DNA from: Artemisia argyi
Taxonomy: Eukaryota; Streptophyta; Magnoliopsida; Asterales; Asteraceae
Assembly: GCA_030686995.1 (NCBI GenBank)
Contig: CM060685.1
Location: forward strand, 127,559,823 to 127,623,822
DNA length: 64,000 bases
Reading direction: 5' to 3'
Shown here: positions 1 through 9,255 of the stretch, one piece after another
Layout: every line of letters starts with the position of its first letter
Position numbering within the stretch: position 1 is the stretch's first letter
Translations under genes and position numbers: made by a program
Notes under the pieces: model-generated
The model's database searches: none
What the model was told of the DNA's origin: nothing
What the model saw: only the letters and a program-made list of their open reading frames with translations

Positions 1-352
1 GGAGCAAATGGTTTGATTCCATTGTCTTCACACAACTGATCACTTGGAAGGCCTAGCACCTTTTCCCTTTCATAAAAAAGTTGTTTCTCTGTCTTTTTAG
101 GATTCTTAAACTTCCTAGCATCAATATTTCTTCTCACAGAACCTGAATAAGTCTCTGGAAAATAGCCTTCCCAGCTGTTGGTTGCAGTTGAGTCACTCCA
201 GTTGTTGATGGAGCTTGAATCACTGCTGTTAACGTAAATGATTTCTGCAAACAGGTTAAGAAAACCATTAAAAAAAGTATGCTAGAAATGAAAAGGAGCA
301 GGGTGTTGCAATTAAGGGTGTCTTTCAAACAACCTTTGTTCTTGGAACTCAT
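1..352 (-). CDS. Two-exon gene of unknown function, 5' part; continues beyond left edge
   Basis: I do not recognise this protein. The ATG is at 352. Exon 1 (352-334) is 19 nt and reads MSSKNK plus one base. A GT..AG intron of 89 nt (333-245) ends in a good acceptor (cctgtttgcag). Exon 2 (244 to the window edge) stays open in the same frame for more than 80 codons. The visible product is hydrophilic, Ser/Asn/Asp-rich first (VNSSDSSS), then Lys/Arg-rich (RRNIDARKFKNPKKTEKQ). The unspliced reading gives only a 72-codon ORF with a hydrophobic stretch that is really intron, so I prefer the spliced model. A TATA box sits 50 bp upstream of the ATG. The donor (AAAG|gttgtt) is weak. It has the same orientation as the next two small genes and the MULE transposase. 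Spliced structure is inferred, not shown by transcripts. Confidence 0.5.
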
Positions 353-401
353 TATTTCAGCAGCTAGGATTGGGTGGTGGAAGACTGGTTGGTGTCTTTG
401 G

Positions 402-408
402 TTTTATA
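402..408 (-). promoter_or_regulatory. TATA box for the left-edge gene
   Basis: On the minus strand the sequence reads TATAAAA, 50 bp before the ATG at 352. This is a plausible core promoter with a very short 5' leader. It is the only support for a transcription start here. Confidence 0.4.
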
Positions 409-780
409 GAGGAAAACTTATGCTTGTTTAGTGTTTACAAAATGCAAAAGTATTCACGTGACTAAACCGAAAAAAGTAGTCTTTGGCGCCCTATGACAAG
501 TCATGCCATGTCTTACTTTTATCATGTGTGCAGACATGAGAAGAAAATAGTGTTTGCATATCCAAGGCCAAAATAGTCATTTTCAAACACAAAATGCCAC
601 CACATTCAATTGATGTGAGCATTTAATACTCCTTAACCTACCTCACACAAAGATTCTTCAAACGGGTTTATTTCAAACTAGATAAATATGGCACAACAAG
701 ACCTGTAAAGTAAATGATCCTATCAACTTGGATACTCAAGTAAACTCTCATCTTATTCCAAAATTATCCAAACCAAAAAT
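409..780. other. No gene seen
   Basis: AT-rich spacer between the divergent left-edge gene and the weak plus-strand ORF. The words aaatatggcacaac occur twice (about 686 and 778), the second overlapping the ATG of the plus-strand ORF. Nothing else stands out. Confidence 0.5.
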
Positions 781-1212
781 ATGGCACAACCTGAAACTCC
801 AAATTTAAAGACAGAGACAAGTGGTGGTTTTATAGGTCTGGGTGTTCGAACTGGTAATGATCCACAGGTACAGGTGTTGGATGAAAGATGCTTTATCTGT
901 TGTAAGGACAGACTGTGTTGGAGGCATGCAAACACAGGACCAAGTGTTGTTGTAGTCACAAAAGCTGCTGGTGCTGAGGCAAACAAAGTAAGTGGTTGTG
1001 TTATAGGTCTGGGAATTAGATCTGGGGAGAAAAGAAGAAAAAAAGAAAAAAGAAGAAAAAAAAAACCCAAGAAAGTTGATTACAAAACAACCACAAATTT
1101 GAATAGCTGTATTGTGGTAGACGACTGTCATGGTTTTGGGCATGTCCAAGCCATACTTGTATGTGATATGTACGTTTGCATTTTAATGTTTCGTGTCTGT
1201 ATTACGGATTGA
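781..1212 (+). CDS. Weak hypothetical ORF with Cys cluster and Lys/Arg-rich stretch
   Basis: This is a 143-codon ORF that I do not recognise. It holds an imperfect internal duplication (IGLGVRTG near residue 18 and IGLGIRSG near residue 75), a cysteine/histidine cluster (CFICCKDRLCWRH, residues 37-49), and a strongly basic run near residues 83-98 encoded by an A/G-rich tract. The basic run could be a nuclear signal or merely low-complexity DNA. Open frames also exist on the opposite strand, so coding status is doubtful. There is no TATA box at a convincing distance. A donor-like aaa|gtaagt at about 987 means it could be part of an intron-containing gene. Confidence 0.2.
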   Translation: MAQPETPNLKTETSGGFIGLGVRTGNDPQVQVLDERCFICCKDRLCWRHANTGPSVVVVTKAAGAEANKVSGCVIGLGIRSGEKRRKKEKRRKKKPKKVDYKTTTNLNSCIVVDDCHGFGHVQAILVCDMYVCILMFRVCITD

Positions 1213-1390
1213 TTAATGTGATGCTCATGTTTATGTTTCTGATACATATCAAACACACTAAAAAACTTAAAACATATATGAACACATTATTCATTGAAAA
1301 ACTCAATCATAAGACCCATTACATTCATTAAGCATAACATGGTGATGTGAACAAAAGAAACCCATGACCAATGTCCAACAAACAATAACC

Positions 1391-1741
1391 TCATGGATAT
1401 TTCTTTCTCACAAAAAATTCAATCTTCTTAAACATCTTGTCCTTGACTTGGTTGGAAATCGTCAACAGTGCCTTCGCCCGGCGCTTATCAATTGTCTGTA
1501 ATCTCCTAAGCTTCTTGGTGTTGATCCTTGCAATTCTTGCACGTGAAATGTTTCGAACTTCAGCAATCAGCTCCCCCCTACGTTCGACCCTTTCATAAAT
1601 TTTTTTGGACTTGTACTCCAAATCTTGTGCTTGCTGCAAGTTTTCAAGAATCTCTGTGTGGTAAGGGCCAAGCATTACTTCAGTTAGCACATACGCGTTA
1701 CAAACAACCTTTAGATCAATGTTAATTTCAGAGTTGTTCAT
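1391..1741 (-). CDS. Hypothetical small basic helical protein
   Basis: The frame is open from 1855, but I chose the ATG at 1741 (116 codons, beginning MNNSEINIDLKVV) because the charged, helix-prone sequence begins there. The C-terminal two thirds is rich in Lys, Arg and Glu (KSKKIYERVERRGELIAEV, then RARIARINTKKLRRLQ), looks like an amphipathic or coiled-coil helix and ends in FFVRKKYP. No known domain is recognised. It lies 260 bp downstream of the next hypothetical gene in the same orientation. No TATA box is obvious, so it may be a second ORF of one transcript or a later exon. It could be an accessory ORF of the neighbouring MULE or an independent gene. Confidence 0.35.
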   Translation of the reverse strand: MNNSEINIDLKVVCNAYVLTEVMLGPYHTEILENLQQAQDLEYKSKKIYERVERRGELIAEVRNISRARIARINTKKLRRLQTIDKRRAKALLTISNQVKDKMFKKIEFFVRKKYP

Positions 1742-1999
1742 GATTAAGGAAATAGGGAGCTGTGTATTCCAAGTTTTGAGTTGCAACAAAGGATGTAGGA
1801 CGGTAGGTAAGTATTGAATATGAGTAGTAAACGAGACACAAATAAACCAACCCATTTTGTCTTAAAGGCTTGTCATACCTTTGTGACACATATAAAAATG
1901 TTATAATTAACAAAAATGGCATATATAATTAGGATTTTTAAAAAGTACATAATAAATTTAAAACATTGCATAAATGTAACATAAAAATTACATAATACT

Positions 2000-2581
2000 T
2001 CAGTTGTAATCCTGGTGATCCCATCTCTGAGAGTTGTTGTACAGGTAACCGTCGTCGTAAGTAGCAAAGCTCGCAAACTTATCGGCTTCTAACTGAGCTT
2101 CCAACCTGCTAAGCTCCCGGTCCTTTTCTTCGTTCCAGCCCCCATCATCAGCTGCCACCACATTTTCTTCAAAGCTTGGCTTAAAGTGCTCCAAATGAGG
2201 GTGTTGCTCAACAACTCTCGGTGCAACAGATGAAGTAGATGCACCAGCATCACATGCTGCCACATTATCCACATAACTCCATCGGATCTTGTTAGAAATT
2301 TGCGCCTGTATTTGAGAAACACAACCCCACAGGGACTCAGCAATGGCATTGTCCTTGCAATATTCATCGTACAGAAACTGGTCGATGACGACTTTCCTCT
2401 CTGCTGAGATATCTTGGCACGTTGTGTATTGTTCTTTAAGTTGGTTTTTAACTTTTTTGGCAACGTCAAACTGTTTGATCACTTCAATGATAGCATTCTG
2501 CCGAACCGTGTCGCCTTTCTCGGTCTGTTTCTTGATGTATGTTTGCAATTCTTCGACTGTGTGAGGAAGTTTGCAAGGCAT
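2000..2581 (-). CDS. Hypothetical 193-residue acidic protein
   Basis: This intact 193-codon ORF is not recognised. The N-terminal 70 residues look like alternating helices (VEELQTYIKKQTEKGDTV, then KKVKNQLKEQ). A short Ser/Ala/Val linker (ASTSSVAPRVVEQ) leads to an acidic tail with EENVVAADDGGW and a C-terminal SQRWDHQDYN. A TATAAATA box lies 52 bp upstream of the ATG, which fixes the start and argues that this is a transcribed gene and not a chance ORF. A second TATAAATA lies at 2776-2783. Upstream comes the array of CCACA-N2-TGTGG palindromes and then the 3' end of the MULE transposase, same strand. It could be an accessory protein of that element, a captured host fragment or an unrelated gene. 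Confidence 0.5.
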   Translation of the reverse strand: MPCKLPHTVEELQTYIKKQTEKGDTVRQNAIIEVIKQFDVAKKVKNQLKEQYTTCQDISAERKVVIDQFLYDEYCKDNAIAESLWGCVSQIQAQISNKIRWSYVDNVAACDAGASTSSVAPRVVEQHPHLEHFKPSFEENVVAADDGGWNEEKDRELSRLEAQLEADKFASFATYDDGYLYNNSQRWDHQDYN

Positions 2582-2632
2582 TTATGTTTTGAATTGTTGT
2601 TTGCAATGTGTGTGAATTGTGTTTGCTGGTGG

Positions 2633-2640
2633 TATTTATA
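2633..2640 (-). promoter_or_regulatory. TATA box for the 193-codon ORF
   Basis: TATAAATA on the minus strand, 52 bp before the ATG at 2581. A second, more distal TATAAATA lies at 2776-2783 in the same orientation. Confidence 0.5.
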
Positions 2641-2917
2641 GGAAGTCAATTTGATAAGTTTGCAAGTCATTATAAAAAATAATATATATTTCTTACTTTC
2701 AAACGGTAACAAACAAGTACAACCACATGTTCACTTGTTTGCATTCACTTGACTTGACTTAGTGAAACCCCGTATTTATAAACAATGGTAAATCTTACCC
2801 GTTTTGTTACCCATCAAGCACATAACTAGTTTTTGTTGACAAAATGTATAAGTCAAACAGGTCACAAACCATCTATAGTAGCAACACAATTTGACTTATA
2901 TAACTTTGCCTTAAAAA

Positions 2918-3112
2918 GGACTTAGCAAATTGCCACATATGTGGACTTTCAATGTCTGCCTATAATAAGCCATTAGATGAGTGCCACAGATGTGGACTTA
3001 GAAAATTGCCACATATGTGGACTTTCAATGTCTGCCTATAGAAGGACTTAGATGAGTGCCACAGATGTGGATTTTGATGTTTGCCACTTATGTGGACTTT
3101 CAATTACAGACG
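2918..3112. repeat. 76-bp tandem repeat carrying CCACA-N2-TGTGG palindromes
   Basis: Two nearly identical 76-bp units (2918-2993 and 2994-3069) are followed by a partial third. Each unit holds one CCACATATGTGG and one CCACAGATGTGG; the third copy has CCACTTATGTGG. The palindromes start at 2933, 2984, 3009, 3059 and 3084, spacings of 51, 25, 50 and 25 bp. The array lies just beyond the stop codon of the MULE transposase and 340 bp upstream of the next small gene. Regular dyads suit a dimeric DNA-binding protein, possibly the transposase, but that is inference. Confidence 0.75.
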
Positions 3113-3166
3113 TTTCATAACACCGATAGTACTAAAACTCAAATTTGTCCTGAATTTAAAACATGG

Positions 3167-6100
3167 CTAAAGGATAGCCCATTCACTGTCATTGACTTGG
3201 CTGGATTGAGTTGGAATAGGAGCAGATACTCCTTGGAAACTTGAACTAGGACCAGCTTGAGACGCACCAGATACTCCTTGCACAGTTGACCTCTGACCAC
3301 CTTCAACAACTACATCTCCATATTGGACAGCTGAACTAGGACCAGCTTGAGCAGACCCATTACCCTTCGCTTGCCGAGCTCCAGCTTTGTTGAAACCTAC
3401 ATAAGAAAACAGGTTATAAAAAATAACCAAATATAAAACAATCAAAAAACATAACTATGAAACTCTAATAATTACCTTTTTTAGGAGGTTGACCTTGTCC
3501 TTTGCATGTAGTCTTGTTGTGTCCAGCGTTACCGCAGAGTCTGCAAGTAATAACTCTCCCTCTTTTGGTCAGCTTTCCAGAATCTACACAGGGTGCATCC
3601 TCATACTTAGACCTTCTTCTCTTCTTCTTTGGTCTTCCAACCTGGACATGATGCTTTGGTGGCAAGAGCTCTGTAGCATGGGTGGTCTTCTCCCAGTAGT
3701 TGCTGCCTCTAATTGGTTCCACTAAGTGAGAGTATACTTCCTTCCATGTGGACAACCAATAACAGCTATGTACCCAAGACTCAGGAGGTCCAACTTGAAT
3801 GCCATTGAGTCCCATATTCTAACAGGCTGCAACAGCATGCTTACAAGGTATCCCTGTCAATTCCCATTTCCTGCATGTACATACCTTATCCTGTACATTC
3901 ACAACACACTGGTCACCCCATGCCCCTGTTACCTGATACTTAACTCCTCCATTCCATATCACCCGCAACGATTCAGCCTCGCTCTTAGCTGCAGTTGGAG
4001 TTAGAGGCCCATCAGTTTTGTCAATCATACCTTGTACATCTACTATTCTCTTCATGCAGTATTCTCTGATGTACTCTAAAAGTGTAATGACTGGCTTGTC
4101 CCTTGCTGGAGCTATTTTACCATTGAACACCTCACAAATGTTGTTGATCAATAAATCTGTAACTGGTCTACCTATAGCACCAAAATATGAAACACTTAAA
4201 TGATATACATGTCTACTATTGAACCACTTTTGTTGAAAACAAACAAACACTTACCAGAAAAATGAGATCTTGCCCAATGTTCAGCTGGTATCTTGCTCAA
4301 CCATTCGTGTGCTTCCTTCTTCATAGCCTTCAAATGTTCCATACACTTTGCAAAGCCAGACAGGGTTGTAACAAATGCACATCTCCACAAAGCTTCCTTA
4401 TATTCCAAGCCACTAAACTGCTGCCTCATATTTTCATGAATGTGCCTCAAGCAAAATCTGTGTTCTGCATTAGGGAAGACAGATTTTAAGGCTGGAATGA
4501 GTCCCTGCATAAACCAACAAAGTTAGCAAAATAATAATTTATATTTTGTTGGTTATTAAAGAATTCAATTAGAGGACCATCATTTACTAACCTTTTGTCT
4601 ATCACTCATGAATGTGAAGTTAGATCTAGGGCCTAGATCTATGTCATCACCCAAGCACATAAGAACCAAGACCATGAACTCTTAGTTTCAGCTTCCAGCA
4701 ATGCATAAGCCAATGGGTAAATCCCATTGTTAGGATCAAGTCCAACAGCCACCAACACTTGCCCTGGATAAGGACCTTTCATGAAACAACCATCTAGCCT
4801 CAACAATTCTCTTTTGCAAGCCTTGAAGCCTTCCTTCAACGGTCCCAAACAAACATAAATTCTTTTAAACACCCTTCTAGACTCACTAGGATTAGCAGAA
4901 TCTCTATCAATTCCAAGCTTCATAGTCGTATTAGGGTTTGTAGACAACAATTCACCAATATAGTCCCTAAGCATCATATACTGCAGGTTGTGATCACCTG
5001 AAACATCTTTTTCTGCTTTGGCTTTGGCCCTGAATGCTTTTTTCATAGATACCTGAAGATGTAATTCATGCTGGAGCTGGTCTTGAACTGCCTTTCCTGG
5101 GATCTCTGGATTAACCTTGACTAGGTCATAGATCTTGTTTGCCAGGTATTTATAAGTGCAGTGTTTGATTTCCCTAGATTGAAGGCAAGTGTGTTTGTCT
5201 CTGTGTGTCTTTACTATCCAGTTTTGACTAACTCTGTCTTTGCCTACATACAACACCCAGGGGCATTCATCACACACATCATCAGAAGTTCCTACATCTT
5301 TTCTCTTTCTTTTTCTCCCTCTACCTAATGGGCCACTTGATCTATTAGGCCCAACACCTGTATCTACAGTTGGGCCTGTTGATCCACTTAAGACTGACTC
5401 TGTAAAGACAGGAATTTGGTTATCACATACAGCTCTTATCCTAATACCATCATTCTTGAGCAACTTCAAATTTCTCCTGGTCTCAACTGCATGCATGTAC
5501 ACTCTTTCCTTCACCTCTTCTGGGGTTGAAAACTCTTGTCCAGTGAAAAAATAATACTTCATAATAGGATTCTATGACATGTCAACTCCAATTGCTCTTC
5601 TTATTTCCCTTAACTGTTTCCTAACACCAGTATCTGGTTCACCATCACTACCTGATTGACTCTCGAAACCTTCAACACAAACAGGTTCTACTCCACCGAC
5701 AACCTCTCCAACTAAACTGCTGTTGCCAATGTTGTCATAAGCTTTATTCCCTGTTAGTCTAAACTTATTTACTTGATCACCACTGCTGTTGCCAATACTG
5801 ACAGAAGGATTATCCCTTGCTACATGAAAACCGTTTAGTTGCACAGGAGGCTCAACTCCAGTGTGTCCTTCATCATTCATAACTGCAGCCTCTCCATCAT
5901 CACCTGAACCTGCATTGTCACTTGACCCTCCTTCATAATCACTATCATTGACATTATGAATGTCATCCTCCTCATCCTTTAGTGGCCCGACACCATTACC
6001 ATGCTGAACCTCACCCTCTAGTGCCTCTTGCCTGGTATCCTGTTGACCCTCACCTGAATGTGTTTGGGGATCATCTAGGCCAAAAACAGGCAACCCTACA

Positions 6101-7221
6101 TTTAGGTCCAGGTCAGCAACACCAAAATGTTCATCAGGACTTAATCCACAAGTGCTGTCAAAATTCATGGCATCCAAATAACTAAATGACAGAGGCACAT
6201 CTAACTCATTCTCTTCAAACTCCATCATCCTGACTGTATCAGCAAGTTTCTTTGCCACAATCTCCTGACTAGCAGGTACAACAGGGGTGAAACTTAAATT
6301 CAAACTTCCAAATTGTGAATCAATCAGGGGAAGTTCATTATTTTCATTTTGACCACATTCACTTAAAGTCAGTTGTGTAAAAGGAGTGCCTTGACTTGAG
6401 TTGCCAGGAAGTGGAACACTATCAGTATTATCAGGCCATGTGAGGGGCAACAGTTGAGGGTGTTTAGTTTCCTTAGAGGCTCTAAGTGGACTAGAACCTA
6501 TTTCCTCTATTACTACCCTCGTTTTACCAGTGACCCTGGAACAACCGTGCTCTATATATACTTCAATCAACTTGTAACGACCTAACATATAACCCAAACA
6601 TCTGACATCATCATCAGATGAAAGGGGAAACAGTCTGTGGCAGTGTTGCAAAAATCGGCCTACAAGGCCGATTAATCGGCGATTACAAGCTGAACGGCCT
6701 TGGACCTTGGAGCGAATTACAAGGTAATCGGCCGATTAATCGGCCTTGGACCTTGGAATCGGTGATTAATCGGCCAAAAATCTGCTACACGGCCCTCGAC
6801 CGCCTCGGGACCGATTCACGATTTTTGCAACATTGGTCCGTGGTCTAAACTACTCATTGGACTAAGATAATGATAAAACAGAGGCTCTGTCTGACCTGTG
6901 TAGCCCAACTTAAGCACCATCTCGTCCAGATCAAACACTGAGAATACATCAATATCTACCATGTCAAATATGTCTTCAGTACCACCAACGTATTCCATGT
7001 TAGGGAAACGCATAAATGCCCCACCATGATGTATTCGAATGGTGAATAAATTGCGATTAAATTCTGCAATATAAAGTCAATTACTTAGTACCTAAACATA
7101 TATAAACACAAGCTAACAGCAAAATAAGCTCAAATCAACTGGACTTAAACTCATTACCGTAGGCATTCTCACATTGCGCCTCCAACTCATCTGCAGGGAC
7201 TGACACTCCTCTTGTGCGCAT
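3167..7221 (-). pseudogene. MULE (Mutator-like) transposase, five exons, disabled
   Basis: This encodes a cut-and-paste DNA transposase of the plant MuDR/MULE type. The spliced model is 7221-7158, 7063-4592, 4504-4255, 4171-3476 and 3396-3167, all with GT..AG introns. The order is: an N-terminal PB1-like region (YVGGTEDIFDMVDIDVFS); a long acidic linker; a MuDR-type DNA-binding region (YYFFTGQEFSTPEEV); the MULE catalytic region (LDGCFMKGPYPGQV, then MSDRQK at the 4591 splice site, then HRFCLRHIHENM); a SWIM zinc finger (CTCRKWELTGIPCKH); and a CCHC knuckle (CRLCGNAGHNKTTC) after a basic stretch (RPKKKRRRSK). Lesions: a MITE at 6641-6835, an in-frame TAG at 5572-5574, a one-base frameshift near 4680, and TAG in place of an expected Trp at 3819-3821. 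Terminal inverted repeats were not found. The family call is firm; exon ends are inferred. Confidence 0.9.
6641..6835. mobile_element. hAT-type MITE inside the MULE transposase
   Basis: This is a 195-bp element. Its ends are CAGTGTTGCAAAAATCG and the inverse of CAATGTTGCAAAAATCG: 17-bp inverted repeats with one mismatch, CA-rTG start as in hAT elements. It is flanked by an 8-bp duplication with one difference (gtctgtgg 6633-6640, gtccgtgg 6836-6843). Inside are two palindromes centred on GCCGATTAATCGGC (6667-6680 and 6731-6744). It has no coding capacity. Counting the element plus one target copy, the transposase reading frame is continuous across the site, so the insertion came after the gene was functional at this position. 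Confidence 0.88.
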
Positions 7222-7339
7222 CTTCCACATTGTTCGGGACGCTTTTCAATACTTTTGTGATTTTGACGTTGATGTGATTGGGCGGGAAAGTTTTTTGCAG
7301 GTGTATCTTGGAAAACGAAAGCTTCAGGCAAAAGTTAAT

Positions 7340-7640
7340 AGAACCTTCTTTATAGGCAACTTTTAGGGACGATTTGCGCAAATTACTGTACCAACACATC
7401 TTGGAGCTATCTTTTAGGGACCAACGGCGACAGTTACTGTTGGAGAAGTTTTGGAGTGAAAAGACGAAATTATGCATGGTATACACGTCAGCTAACGCTG
7501 CATTGCAGCGTCCGTTTCCCAAAAGGACCATTCGCGCCAAAATCGACAAGTTCAGGGACGAAAATAAAAAAAAAATTTAAGGACGATGCGCGCTAATCTT
7601 GACAAGTTTAAGGACCAACGGTGAAATTTTGTCAAAGCAC
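7340..7640. repeat. Probable subterminal region of the MULE with repeated GGGAC motifs
   Basis: Upstream of the transposase start are several short related words (ttttagggacgatttgcgc, ttttagggaccaacgg, ttcagggacgaaaat, tttaaggaccaacgg) and a palindrome ACGCTGCA-t-TGCAGCGT near 7494. A TATA-like cctataaag on the minus strand near 7348-7354 lies 130 bp before the transposase ATG. Repeated subterminal motifs are usual in MULEs. I found no matching inverted copy near the other end, so the element boundary is unknown. Confidence 0.35.
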
Positions 7641-8110
7641 AATTAAAATCCTAAAAAAGGCACAGCTAAATAGTGCTAAGTACCTAAATACACTGCCGTT
7701 TATACGAAAGTCTCTTTTATGGCTCCCTCATACCCTGGTGAGTTGAGTTTTGTACTATCCCTAATCATTTTTTACAAAATAAACAAATAAATAAATAAAT
7801 TCTTATATAATAAAACAAAACCCTTATTGAGAATTTTCCATTTCAAAAAAATGCATTCATATCTTATTTAGTAATAATTTTATTTAAAAAAAATTATTTT
7901 CTTATTACGTAACATTTTATATTTATCCATAACACAAGTAGAAGATAAATACAAAAAATATAGATAAGATGCAATTAATAATAGGATTAAAATTTTTAAA
8001 TAATTATCTTTAATAATAAAAAACTATAATTAAACATAATAAATCAAACAAAAAAAAGATTAAATTATTTGTTTTTAATAAATAAAAATATATGATTCAA
8101 AAAAATTTTA
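7641..8110. other. AT-rich, no gene seen
   Basis: A-rich and T-rich homopolymers with no open frame of note. It may be the body of the nonautonomous Helitron whose 3' end follows, but no 5' TC terminus was identified. Confidence 0.4.
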
Positions 8111-8114
8111 AAAA

Positions 8115-8142
8115 CCCGCGCGTGCGCGGGCATTCTAACTAG
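8115..8142 (+). mobile_element. Helitron 3' terminus
   Basis: A GC-rich hairpin CCCGCGCGTGCGCGGG (8115-8130; 7-bp stem, GT loop) in AT-rich surroundings is followed after eight bases by CTAG and then T. Hairpin plus CTRR before a T is the standard plant Helitron 3' end. The 5' end was not located, so only the terminus is annotated. Confidence 0.7.
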
Positions 8143-8783
8143 TAAAAAATGAAAATAAAATCTTTAATCGTGGAAAGCAATAAAAATAATTAGGAGATTA
8201 ATCATTTTTATTATGAAGTACATGGCACTTCAATTAATAATGGCTAACGAAAGAGCGCATTCTTAACGATATCATGCTTTTATTTCAATTGAATTTCGAA
8301 TACGCTATAACTAAAGTTTTTATAATTGAATCGAGTGTTTTTGCAATGCATGTAACACTTAATCCCTTCTTATGTATAGTAATATGCTTTTCTCAAGGTC
8401 CTTGCTTGGTTTTTCTAATCTTACTTGAGTTGTTTCAAGGAAAAAAAAAATTGTCTTTTGTGTATGTACAAAAGGTAAGGTCATGGTACCCAAAGTTTTA
8501 AAATGATAGCAGTACAAATAATTGCGTTGACAAGACCCGCACGTTTTTACTTGACAATCAGTTTTTTGGGCCACCGATAGAAACGGTCGTAAAAACCAAA
8601 AAACAGTAAGAGCACTTGGTGTCATGACAACCCAAAACTATTTATTTGGGTCTTATTGGGTGCTACGTTATCATGACAAACTCACTTTTACAACCCTTTT
8701 ATCATAACTAATCACAACTTACTCATTTGAATCTCACCAATATATATTTTATTTATTTTTATTCAAATTTTCAAATAAACTAA
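8143..8783. other. No gene seen
   Basis: AT-rich DNA between the Helitron end and the Tourist MITE. Short open frames on both strands show no conserved motif. Confidence 0.4.
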
Positions 8784-8997
8784 GGGGGTGTTTATTTTTT
8801 TGTTAGCTAAGAGATGGGTGAGGTCCATATAGGACCCATGGCTCTTTTAGTGTGTCTTAATGGGGTGAGAAAGACATTTTATGCCTTGTACATATAGATG
8901 TATTAGTGGAAATAAGTGAGTTCCACACAAAAAAATAATATTATTAAATACTTGTGTGGACCTATTCCCTTAGCTAAGGGAAAAAAGAAACACCCTC
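8784..8997. mobile_element. Tourist-like MITE (PIF/Harbinger type)
   Basis: This is a 214-bp element with a TAA duplication on both sides (8781-8783 and 8998-9000). Its ends are GGGGGTGTTT and the inverse of GAGGGTGTTT, and the similarity continues inward for about 28 bp through a shared TTAGCTAAG. The three-base T-A-rich target site and the GGG-GTGTTT terminus are typical of Tourist elements. It has no coding capacity. Confidence 0.88.
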
Positions 8998-9255
8998 TAA
9001 ATTCATTTCATTAAAAATAAAAATGCACTGTCGAAACAACATTATCAAGATCTGCTAATGTTTTAATGATGATAAATAAACCTTCGAAACACATAAAATA
9101 ATAAACGGTAGGCAAAATTCCCCGAATCTATATATGTTCCTAACACGTCACCCACGCGTTGACGCGTGGCTGACGCGCCAGACTTCTGTATGGTTCGGGA
9201 CGTATTTTGAAAGTCGGCTTTCCCCTTACCCGATAAATGTGGATCTTTCAATATA

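Noticed and set aside
753..1149. Minus-strand frames of 105 and 114 codons
   Set aside because: Antisense to an A/G-rich tract; homopolymeric Phe/Ser content indicates composition and not coding.
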